From contig CAZXKQ010000030.1 in the NCBI GenBank assembly GCA_964641395.1, positions 1 through 21,518 of the forward strand: a DNA stretch of 21,518 nt. Direction: 5' to 3'. Below, piece by piece: positions 1 through 6,499 of this stretch. The notes below the pieces were generated by a model. That model made no database searches. It saw only the letters and a list, made by a program, of their open reading frames with translations, and had not been told where the DNA came from. Origin of the DNA: CANQBR01 sp964641395 (GTDB taxonomy: Bacteria; Bacillota; Negativicutes; Acidaminococcales; Acidaminococcaceae). Positions within the stretch are counted from its first letter, which is position 1, and every line of letters begins with the position of its first letter. Position numbers and translations under genes: made by a program.

Positions 1-25
1 TACGGCCTTTTCTCTGCACCCCACC

Positions 26-70
26 AAAAAAGAAGCCGCCCCCTGCCGAAGGGGACGGCTCCGTTTTTTA
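26..70. terminator. Bidirectional intrinsic terminator after dctM
   Basis: An 11-bp GC-rich stem (arms AGCCGTCCCCT and AGGGGGCGGCT on the minus strand, with one G-U pair) closes a short loop containing TTCGG. It is flanked by six A on one side and six T on the other, so it can stop transcription from either strand. It lies about 20 bases after the dctM stop and ends the TRAP operon. Confidence 0.9.
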
Positions 71-88
71 CTGTAGAGGCAGCCAGGC

Positions 89-1366
89 CTACTTAACTAC
101 GCTAGGCAGCCAGGTGGCCAGCTGGGGGAAGAAGCACAGCAGCAGGATCTCCAGGGCCATGGCCAGGCCGAAGGGGATGACGCCCTGCACAATCTGGGTC
201 ATCTTGCTGTCCGGGCTGATGCCCTGCAAGACGAAGAGGTTCATCCCCACCGGCGGGGTGATGAGGGCCAGTTCCAGGTTCACCGCCATCACCACGTTGA
301 ACCAGATAGGGTCGAAGCCCAGGCTGGTGACCAAGGGGAAGAGGATGGGCAGGGTGATGAAGATGATGGAGACCGACTCCAGGATGCAGCCCAGGAAGAG
401 CAGGAGGATGTTGATGGCCAGGAAGACCAGCCACCTGCTAGTTTCCATGCCCACCACGTAGTTGGTGAGGGCCTGGGGTGCGTCCAGGATGGTGAGGACG
501 AAGCCGAAGAGGCTGGCGCCGATCATGATGGCGAAGATCATACAGGTGGTCTTGATGGTGTCGAAGAGGATCTCCGGCACATCTTTCAGGCCCAAGGTGC
601 GGTAGATGAAGAAGGTGATGAAGATGCTGTACACCGTGCCGATGCCGGCAGCCTCCGTAGGGGTAAAGATGCCGCTGTAGATGCCGCCTACTACGATGAC
701 CGGCAGCAGCAGGCCCCAGAAGGACTTGCGCAGGGCCCCCAGCCGCTCCTCCCAGGTGGCGGCCGGCTGCCGGTGCAGCCTGCGGCTGCGGTAGACCACG
801 ATCACGGTGAACATCAGGGTGAGCATCACCCCCGGCACTACGCCGGACATGAAGAGCTTGCCGATGGACTCATCGGTGATGGCGCCGTAGAGGATCATAG
901 GGATGGAGGGCGGGATGAGGATGCCCAGGGTGCCTCCTGCCGCCACCGCCCCTAGCACCGTGGTCCTGTCGTAGCCCCGGGAGAGCATCTCCGGGATGGC
1001 GATGGCCCCTATGGTCACCGCACAGGCCACCGAGGAGCCGGTGATGGCGGCGAAGACGGCGCAGGCCATGATGGTGGCGATGCCCAGGCCCCCCGGCAGG
1101 TGGCGGAGCCACTTATTAGCCAGCTCGAAGAGGTCGTTGCCCACCTTGCCGGTGAGGAGGATCTGGCTCATCAAGATGTACATAGGCACGGCGGTGAGGA
1201 CGAAGTCATCCAGGGACTTGTAGCCGATGATGGGCAGCTGGGCCAGGGCCCCCTCTCCGCCCATGAAGAGCACCATGCCGGCCACCCCGCCCAGGCCTAG
1301 GGAGAAGGCCACCGGCAGGCCGGCCACTAAGAGCAATAAGAGCAGGATGGTAAAGATCAGCAGCAT
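89..1366 (-). CDS. dctM: TRAP transporter large permease (DctM family)
   Basis: This is the large membrane subunit of a tripartite ATP-independent periplasmic (TRAP) transporter, which couples import of a carboxylate solute to an ion gradient. The 425 residues match the usual DctM length and are almost entirely hydrophobic, forming a dozen or so membrane segments. The family signature GTLGILIPPSIPMILYG lies near residues 144-160, and a second half-repeat contains LITPPVGMN near the C-terminus. The ATG overlaps the dctQ stop as TGATG, which suggests translational coupling and 1:1 production of the two membrane subunits. It is the last gene of the operon and is followed by a strong terminator. 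The family is clear, but the substrate cannot be read from this subunit. Confidence 0.95.
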   Translation of the reverse strand: MLLIFTILLLLLLVAGLPVAFSLGLGGVAGMVLFMGGEGALAQLPIIGYKSLDDFVLTAVPMYILMSQILLTGKVGNDLFELANKWLRHLPGGLGIATIMACAVFAAITGSSVACAVTIGAIAIPEMLSRGYDRTTVLGAVAAGGTLGILIPPSIPMILYGAITDESIGKLFMSGVVPGVMLTLMFTVIVVYRSRRLHRQPAATWEERLGALRKSFWGLLLPVIVVGGIYSGIFTPTEAAGIGTVYSIFITFFIYRTLGLKDVPEILFDTIKTTCMIFAIMIGASLFGFVLTILDAPQALTNYVVGMETSRWLVFLAINILLLFLGCILESVSIIFITLPILFPLVTSLGFDPIWFNVVMAVNLELALITPPVGMNLFVLQGISPDSKMTQIVQGVIPFGLAMALEILLLCFFPQLATWLPSVVK

Positions 1367-1890
1367 CAGGCCCCCACCTCCTCAAAGGCTCCCTTCCTCA
1401 GCTTGGCCACGTCTCCCAAGAAGGTGCGCAGCAGGTGGAGGAAGAGGATGAAGAGGCCCACCGGCATGGACAGCTGGGGGATCCACAGGGGGGTGCTGAG
1501 GGTGGTGGGAGCGCAGTTGTTGTACTCCACGCTCATCATCATCATCTTCCAGGACTCCACCGTAAAGAGCCAGCAGTAGAAGCAGCCCAGGGCCGCAGTG
1601 ACCAGCTCCACCCAGGTCCGGGTCTTGGGGGAAAGGTGGCTGATGAGGATGTCCACGTGGATGTGCTTCCTGCCGGCGTAGGTAACCCCCATGCCTAAGA
1701 AGCCGGCGATGACGATGCAGTAGGTGGATACTTCCGTCACCCACTCCGTAGGGGTGTCCAGCACGCTGCGGCAGACCACCTCGTAGACGATGGAGAAGGC
1801 GCAGAACAGCACCAGGATGCCTGCCACCACCCCTGCCGCCACAGTCAGGGCCCGTAAAACTTTATCATATGCGGAGAGTAATTTTTCCAC
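1366..1890 (-). CDS. dctQ: TRAP transporter small permease (DctQ family)
   Basis: This is the small membrane subunit that pairs with DctM. At 174 residues it has the expected length and shows four hydrophobic segments. One characteristic stretch is residues 59-75, where a hydrophobic run is followed by GVTYAGRKHIHVDIL, the usual DctQ pattern. The start is GTG at 1888-1890 behind a weak AGGACTG ribosome site. That weak start and a terminator-like hairpin just upstream suggest that the permeases are made at a lower level than the binding protein. A run of four Met (WKMMMMS) in the third quarter is unusual but lies in a membrane-proximal stretch. Its stop overlaps the dctM start. Confidence 0.92.
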   Translation of the reverse strand: MEKLLSAYDKVLRALTVAAGVVAGILVLFCAFSIVYEVVCRSVLDTPTEWVTEVSTYCIVIAGFLGMGVTYAGRKHIHVDILISHLSPKTRTWVELVTAALGCFYCWLFTVESWKMMMMSVEYNNCAPTTLSTPLWIPQLSMPVGLFILFLHLLRTFLGDVAKLRKGAFEEVGA

Positions 1891-1918
1891 CAGTCCTATA
1901 CCTCACAATACAGCAGGG

Positions 1919-1950
1919 GAAAAGAAGGGGCCGCCGCTAGGACGGCCCCC
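1919..1950 (-). terminator. Terminator-like hairpin between dctP and dctQ
   Basis: On the minus strand GGGGCCG pairs with CGGCCCC around a 9-base loop (1927-1949), followed by TTCTTTT. It lies directly after the dctP stop and about 30 bases before dctQ. It probably lets part of the transcript end after dctP, so that binding protein exceeds permease. The U-tract is interrupted, so partial read-through is expected. Confidence 0.6.
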
Positions 1951-1970
1951 CTTGGCCACAGCAAACTAGC

Positions 1971-2993
1971 CTATTTCTTGGTGCAGATGTCGATTAACTC
2001 CTGGCCCACCTTGCCGTTCTCCTTGATGAAGAGGTCCCAGACCGGCTTGGTAGCGTCCCGCCAGGCCTGCAGCTCCTTATCCGGCACCTGGTAGATGACC
2101 ATGCCCTTGGCCTTCAGGTCGTCCAGGGCCTTCAGGTCCTCAGCCTTGGCGTTGTCCCGGATGCTCTTGTTCACCTCGGCGGCCGCCTCGTTCAGGGCCT
2201 TCTTCTGGTTGTCGCTGAGCTTGTTGTAGCTCTTCTCGTTCATGGCCACTAAGAACTCCGGGGTGGCGTGGTTGGTGACGGTCAGGTACTTGTGTACCTC
2301 GTACATCTTCCTATCCCGCATAGCCGGGGCGCCGCTGGTCTGGCCGTCGATGGTACCCCGCTGGATGGCCATGTACACCTCTGCAGCCCCCAGGGTGACG
2401 CTGGAAGCCCCCAGGGCCTTGATGGTCTCAGCGCTGTACTTGGAGTAGCCTCTGATCTTCAACCCCTTGAAGTCGGCAGGGCTCTTGATCTCCTTACTGT
2501 TGTTGCCGAATTCTACGAAGCCGTAGTCGGCCCAGATCAGGGGGCGCACCCCCTTCTTCAGCAGCTCGGCGCCTAGTTTCTCCCCTAAGCCGCCGTCAAT
2601 GGCCGCATCCACCTTCTCGTAGCTGGGGAAGAGGAAGGGCACGTCGAACACGTCCATGGCCGGCACTACGCTGGCCCAGCGGCCTACGGTGTTGAGGCAC
2701 AGATCTATGCCGCCGGTCATCAGGGCGTCGTTCATGTTCTTGTCCGTGAACAGCTGGCCAGCAGGATAAATCTGGATCTCTACCGTGTTGTTGCTCTTGG
2801 CGGCTGCCTTGGCCTTCAGCTGCTCCATAGCCTTAGGCAGGGGGTGGTTGGTAGGCAGGTGGATGGCCATCTTCAGGGTCACCTTCTGATCCTGGGCCGG
2901 GGCGGCCTTCTTCTCGCCACCGCCGCCGCAACCAGCCAGCACTACTAAGGCCGCAACCATGGCGGCAGCCATCATTTTCCTAGAGACTTTCAT
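1971..2993 (-). CDS. dctP: TRAP transporter solute-binding lipoprotein (DctP family)
   Basis: This is the extracytoplasmic substrate-binding subunit of the TRAP system. Counted from the upstream ATG at 3002, the protein has a signal peptide ending in the lipobox LAGC with Cys25 as the lipidated residue, then a Gly-rich linker. Family landmarks follow: IYPAGQLF (78-85) and GLKIRGYSKYS (180-190), where Arg184 is the conserved arginine that binds the solute carboxylate, then AIQRGTIDGQ. ATG codons at 3002 and 2993 both have ribosome sites. I prefer 2993, with AAAGGA eight bases upstream. The gene is first in the operon and follows a T-box leader, which implies an amino-acid-related substrate. 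The DctP family mostly binds carboxylates, so a 2-oxo acid or amino acid is possible but not shown. Confidence 0.93.
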   Translation of the reverse strand: MKVSRKMMAAAMVAALVVLAGCGGGGEKKAAPAQDQKVTLKMAIHLPTNHPLPKAMEQLKAKAAAKSNNTVEIQIYPAGQLFTDKNMNDALMTGGIDLCLNTVGRWASVVPAMDVFDVPFLFPSYEKVDAAIDGGLGEKLGAELLKKGVRPLIWADYGFVEFGNNSKEIKSPADFKGLKIRGYSKYSAETIKALGASSVTLGAAEVYMAIQRGTIDGQTSGAPAMRDRKMYEVHKYLTVTNHATPEFLVAMNEKSYNKLSDNQKKALNEAAAEVNKSIRDNAKAEDLKALDDLKAKGMVIYQVPDKELQAWRDATKPVWDLFIKENGKVGQELIDICTKK

Positions 2994-3011
2994 ACTCAAC
3001 ATCCTTTCTCT

Positions 3012-3028
3012 CCAGGCCCAGGGCCTGG
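3012..3028 (-). promoter_or_regulatory. Hairpin abutting the dctP ribosome binding site
   Basis: On the minus strand CCAGGCC pairs with GGCCTGG around the loop CTG. The final GG of the stem is also the start of the GGAG element nine bases before the upstream dctP ATG. The fold could partly mask one ribosome site while leaving the downstream AAAGGA free. This is inferred from sequence only. Confidence 0.4.
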
Positions 3029-3128
3029 TTAATCGCTAGGGCTGCTTATATTTTCCCTCAGGCCGGTAGTAAGCTGCCAGCCCGATAAAAGCCTGCGGCG
3101 GTGGTAAACCGCCAACCTCCTCCACAGG

Positions 3129-3159
3129 AAAAGCCCCCACCGGCTCAGCCGGTAGGGGC
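3129..3159 (-). terminator. T-box leader terminator
   Basis: GCCCCTACCGGC pairs with GCCGGTGGGGGC (12 bp with one wobble pair) around the loop TGA, followed by TTTTCC on the minus strand. It directly follows the T-box sequence. The competing antiterminator would use the T-box bases at 3167-3180 and part of the 5' arm of this stem, which is the standard T-box arrangement. Confidence 0.9.
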
Positions 3160-3350
3160 GTGGAAACGCGGTACCACCCTACTGTTGTACTCTCTGCCTT
3201 AACGGGGCCGGCGCCGCTTCCTAGGCCTACGGCTTCAGAAGCAGAGCTCCCAGGCGAGCCAGGCGGTTTCGGCTTAGCGGCTCGCACCCTGCGCCGCCTC
3301 TCTGGAAGCTTCTACTGCCCTATTCCTGATCATCGCTATTATCTACATAG
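3133..3350 (-). promoter_or_regulatory. T-box riboswitch (tRNA-sensing leader) of the TRAP operon
   Basis: The minus strand carries the signature AGGGTGGTACCGCG at 3167-3180. Upstream is a full Stem I: a kink-turn-like GATGATCAGGA (3324-3334), AGTA (3313-3316), AGAGAG near 3298-3303, GGGTGCGAG in the distal part, GGGAGC, and a specifier-loop segment TGAAGCCGTAGG (3226-3237). AGAAGC (3308-3313) pairs with GCTTCT (3237-3242), and CCAG (3302-3305) pairs with CTGG (3250-3253). This places GAA-GCC-G where the specifier normally sits, so the codon is read as GCC, alanine. The variable T-box base after TGG is T (3173), matching a tRNA with discriminator A, as tRNA-Ala has. Binding of uncharged tRNA should favour the antiterminator and allow transcription into dctP-dctQ-dctM. 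The T-box identity is very secure and the alanine assignment is moderate. Confidence 0.93.
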
Positions 3351-3362
3351 AAATGTATAGTT

Positions 3363-3391
3363 AGTATACCAATTAAGGCCCGCCCTGTCAA
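3363..3391 (-). promoter_or_regulatory. Sigma-A promoter of the T-box/TRAP operon
   Basis: TTGACA at 3386-3391 and TATACT at 3363-3368 are separated by exactly 17 bases. The expected start near 3356 lies just upstream of T-box Stem I, so the promoter and leader agree with each other. Confidence 0.9.
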
Positions 3392-3441
3392 GGGCCGCCG
3401 GGGAAATTAGCAAAGATTTTACATTTGCCCAGGGCCTGGGC

Positions 3442-5109
3442 TCAGCCTACAGCCTTGAACACGCTGCCGCCGATGAACTCCCGCAGGATGGAATTGTTGG
3501 GGATCACCTCCGGCTCCACCGGCTGCACGAAGTTCAGCAGATCCAAGAGCCGCTGGGCCTGGGTGTAGGCCTCCCCCTCCTCCTCCTTGATCCCCTGGAG
3601 GTGGGGCAGGGCGTACTTCTTCAAGACGGCCAATTCGTAGATGAGGGAGGTGTTGAAGGCCACGTCCGCACTGTCCTGGAAGGGGAAGATGTAGCTCTCC
3701 TCCCCCTTGCGCACCTCCTGCCACTGGCCCAGGGTGGCCTTGGCGTCCCTGGCCCGGAACTGGCTGTCCCGCACCATGCGCCGCAGCAGCCGCACATCGG
3801 TGGTGTTGATCCGGTTGTGCTGGTCCAGGTTCATGGGAGTCAGGGCGCTGACGTAGAGCTTCATCTTGTTCTGCCGGGGCACTGCCGCCGTAAGCCGGTC
3901 GTTGAGGCCGTGGATGCCCTCCACCACCAGCACCGCCTTAGGCCACAGCTGCAGCTCCTTGCCCCGGTACTCCCGCCAGCCGGTGCGGAAGTTGTACTTA
4001 GGCAGCTTCACCTTCTCCCCCCGCAGCAGGCGGAGCAGGTGCTCGTTGAACAGGTCCAGGTCGATGGCCTCTAAGCACTCAAAGTCGTAGCTGCCGTCCG
4101 GCAGCTTGGGGGTGTCCACCCGGTTCTTGTAGTAGTCGTCCAGGGAGATGGGCACCGGCAGCAGGCCGTTCACCGCCATCTGGATGCTGAGCCGCTGGGC
4201 GGTGCTGGTCTTGCCGCTGGAGCTGGGGCCGGCGATGAGCACCAGCCGCAGCTCCTCCCGCCGCTGCTCGATGGTGTCGGCCAGGGAGGCCAGCTTCTTC
4301 TCGTGGAGGGCCTCCGCCACCTGGATGATCTGGTCCGCATAGCCCGCCTGGATGATCTTGTTCAGCTTGCCTATGGTGTTGCAGTGGATCAGCTCAGCCC
4401 AGCGCTCCGTCTCCTCGTAGCAGCTCTGCAGCAGGGGCCGGTCGTTGAAGGGGGGCAGCTGGTTCCAGCTGCCTACGTCAGGGTAGTTGATGATCAGGCC
4501 CTGGTCGTAGGGCAGCAGCTCAAAATAGGGCACGTAGCCGGCGTGGGGGCAGAGGGAGCCGAAGAAGTAGCCGTAGCGGCCCGCCAGACAGTTCACCGTC
4601 AGGGTGCTGCCGGCCGGGATGGCGTCCAGCAGGGCCAGGGTGTCAGGGCCGCAGTGGGCGCCGCAGAGGGCCAGGGCCTCCTCCTTGCTCAGCCGCAGCA
4701 GGCTGAAGGGGGCCTTCTCCGCCACCAGCTGCTTCATCCTGGCCTGGATGGCGGCGATGCCCTCCCGGGTCAGCCGGCCTTCCGTGCGCAGGTAGAGGGC
4801 GCTGCCCAGGGTGTTGCGCACCTCGAAGTCCAGCTCCGGCGCCACCTGGCCGGCAGCCGCCAGGAAGAGAAAAAGCAGGGTGCGCACATAGGTGCGCATC
4901 CCTGTTTCCGTATTCACTTCGACAAAGTCCAAGCTGTTCACGGCCCGCTCTGCCGCCAAGGGCCTGGACAGGTCGTAGGGCCGGCCGTTGTAGATCCCCT
5001 CCACCAGGGGGGAGGGGCTGTGCAGGCTCAGGCGCTCAGCTAGGGAGGCCAGGGTGCTGCCTTCCGGCAGGCTGAACTGGCTACCTTGGAAGGAAAGGGT
5101 GATGGACAT
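3442..5109 (-). CDS. Nucleoside (uridine) kinase with ThrRS-like N-terminal domains
   Basis: This is a P-loop kinase of the phosphoribulokinase/uridine kinase family, expected to phosphorylate a nucleoside such as uridine with ATP or GTP. From the ATG at 5109 it has 555 residues. The first 60 or so resemble a TGS domain. Residues to about 230 resemble the editing-type second domain of threonyl-tRNA synthetase, including the segment RYGYFFGSLCPHAGYV. A helical linker follows, then the kinase domain with Walker A GPSSSGKT (294-301), SLDDYYKNR and LVVEGIHGLND. An in-frame GTG at 5130 would overlap the aminotransferase gene. The ATG lies seven bases after that gene's stop, so I chose it although the GAGG element is 12 bases away. 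Such fusions are known in anaerobes as 'nucleoside kinase', and the role of the N-terminal part is not established. Confidence 0.85.
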   Translation of the reverse strand: MSITLSFQGSQFSLPEGSTLASLAERLSLHSPSPLVEGIYNGRPYDLSRPLAAERAVNSLDFVEVNTETGMRTYVRTLLFLFLAAAGQVAPELDFEVRNTLGSALYLRTEGRLTREGIAAIQARMKQLVAEKAPFSLLRLSKEEALALCGAHCGPDTLALLDAIPAGSTLTVNCLAGRYGYFFGSLCPHAGYVPYFELLPYDQGLIINYPDVGSWNQLPPFNDRPLLQSCYEETERWAELIHCNTIGKLNKIIQAGYADQIIQVAEALHEKKLASLADTIEQRREELRLVLIAGPSSSGKTSTAQRLSIQMAVNGLLPVPISLDDYYKNRVDTPKLPDGSYDFECLEAIDLDLFNEHLLRLLRGEKVKLPKYNFRTGWREYRGKELQLWPKAVLVVEGIHGLNDRLTAAVPRQNKMKLYVSALTPMNLDQHNRINTTDVRLLRRMVRDSQFRARDAKATLGQWQEVRKGEESYIFPFQDSADVAFNTSLIYELAVLKKYALPHLQGIKEEEGEAYTQAQRLLDLLNFVQPVEPEVIPNNSILREFIGGSVFKAVG

Positions 5110-5116
5110 GGGTGTT

Positions 5117-6367
5117 TCAAACCTCGCCACAGGCCTGCATAGCGGCCATGATCTTGGCGGCCATGCCTGTGATCTTGGGCAGGGGCACGGCGCAGACAGC
5201 TACCCGCACGCCGGCTGCCAGGGGCACGCAGAAGATGTTGTCTTCGTGGAGCTTGTCGCAGACTGCGTCAGGGTTCTTGGCGGGGATGGAGAGGAAGAAG
5301 CCGGCCACATAGGGCAGCATAGGCAGGCCGCAGGCCTTGGCCTCCTCCGTGAAGATATCGGCCCTGGCCTTGATCATCTTGTAGAAGTCGTCCCGCTCCT
5401 TCTCCGTGGCGGCCAACAGCTCCGGATCGTTGCAGATGGTCACCAGGGTGCGCATAGCCGGCCGGTTGATGTTGGACCAGGTGGCCCGGCTGGTGTACTG
5501 GTTGATGGCGGCGAACTCGTCGATTACGTCCTTGCTGGAAGAGACGCCGATCATGGCGCCGGTCCGCTGGCCGTAGAGGGTGAAGCCCTTGGACATGCTG
5601 TAGGCTACGATGGCCAGCAGGTTGGCCGGCAGGCCGGACAGCTTCTTGAAGATCTTCCGCACCTCTTCCTTCTCCCCGGCGTAGTCCAGGTAGGCTACGT
5701 CCAGCAGGAAGACGATGTTCTTGCCCGGCTTGGCGGCAGCCTCCTTCAGGAGGGCCAGGATGCTGTCCATGTCTTCCCCGCTGACTGAGTAGCCGGTGGG
5801 GTTGTGGGCCGGGGTGTTGAGGATGTAGAGCAGGTTGGCCTGCTTGGCCAGCAGCTCGTCGATCTTAGCCTTCAGAGCCGGCAGGTTGAATCTGTTGTTC
5901 TCGTCCAGCATCTTGTAGGTGGTAAAGCCCCGGTGCATGTCCCCGCACAGCACCTTGTAGGCCCCCCAGTACCAGTCGGAGCAGAGGGCAGTCTCCCCCT
6001 CGTCCAGGTAGTTCCAGATGGCGTGGTGGATGGCGCCGGTGCCGCCGGCGGTGGCCACTGCGGCGATGTAGCCCTCCGGCATGGAGGAGCCGAAGGCGGC
6101 CTTCTTCACTGCTTCCAGGTACTCAGGCAGGCCGGAGATGGGGGCGTAGGCGATCAACTCGTTAGTGGGGAGGCCCCTGTACACCTTCTCCACCGTAGGC
6201 AGGCACACCAGCTTCTCCTCCTCGTTCAGGATGGCGCCGATGGTGGCATTGGTGACCTTGGCAGCGCCGTACTTGGCAATGGCTGCCCCAGCGGCGGCGC
6301 TGGCTCCGAAGATCTTATCCTGGGCGAACTTCCCCTTGGCGTGTTTTGCGGCAATACTTAGACTCAT
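5117..6367 (-). CDS. Class I PLP-dependent aminotransferase (aspartate/aromatic type)
   Basis: This is a fold-type I transaminase moving an amino group between an amino acid and a 2-oxo acid. At 416 residues its length is normal. Visible active-site landmarks are NTPAHNPTGYS, with the Asn that contacts PLP, DVAYLDYAG, with the Asp and Tyr that hold the cofactor, and YSMSKGFTLYGQRTG, whose Lys forms the Schiff base and whose Arg is the conserved phosphate-side residue. The SMSKGFTLYGQR spacing resembles the aspartate/aromatic transaminase subgroup rather than AlaA or HisC. The start has AAAGGAG eleven bases upstream. It ends seven bases before the kinase gene, so the two are co-transcribed, probably by read-through from mutS2. 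The exact substrate pair is uncertain. Confidence 0.88.
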   Translation of the reverse strand: MSLSIAAKHAKGKFAQDKIFGASAAAGAAIAKYGAAKVTNATIGAILNEEEKLVCLPTVEKVYRGLPTNELIAYAPISGLPEYLEAVKKAAFGSSMPEGYIAAVATAGGTGAIHHAIWNYLDEGETALCSDWYWGAYKVLCGDMHRGFTTYKMLDENNRFNLPALKAKIDELLAKQANLLYILNTPAHNPTGYSVSGEDMDSILALLKEAAAKPGKNIVFLLDVAYLDYAGEKEEVRKIFKKLSGLPANLLAIVAYSMSKGFTLYGQRTGAMIGVSSSKDVIDEFAAINQYTSRATWSNINRPAMRTLVTICNDPELLAATEKERDDFYKMIKARADIFTEEAKACGLPMLPYVAGFFLSIPAKNPDAVCDKLHEDNIFCVPLAAGVRVAVCAVPLPKITGMAAKIMAAMQACGEV

Positions 6368-6499
6368 GGTGGTGGGCTCCTTTCCCTATATTCCCTTACT
6401 GTGAGGCTGTCACGGCGGCAGGCGGCCCTGTCGGGCCGGCCGCAGACTACCTCTCTTATATATTTCTGCGTCCTAGGGCCTTTTTCCTTTTTCCCCCAG

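Noticed and set aside
3087..3113. Hairpin GGCGGT-ACCGCC followed by TTTT as a second T-box terminator
   Set aside because: Six bases separate the stem from a short U-tract and the stem is only 6 bp. I kept it as part of a finding, not as a terminator.
3226..3237. Alternative specifier readings AGC (Ser), AAG (Lys) or CCG (Pro)
   Set aside because: Ser conflicts with the U in the T-box that pairs with discriminator A. Lys and Pro do not leave GAA before and a purine after the codon. They are not fully excluded without an alignment.
3036..3287. An 83-codon minus-strand open frame across the T-box region
   Set aside because: It runs through the T-box sequence and its terminator, whose structure explains the bases. 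The protein is Pro/Gly-rich without recognisable features.
3427..3441. Hairpin GCCCAG-GCC-CTGGGC after the kinase stop as a terminator
   Set aside because: The stem is short and is followed by AAATGTAAAATC, not by a U-tract.
6385..6413. GTGACA-17-TATAGG as a promoter for the aminotransferase
   Set aside because: The start site would fall inside the ribosome binding site, leaving almost no leader. The -10 match is poor.
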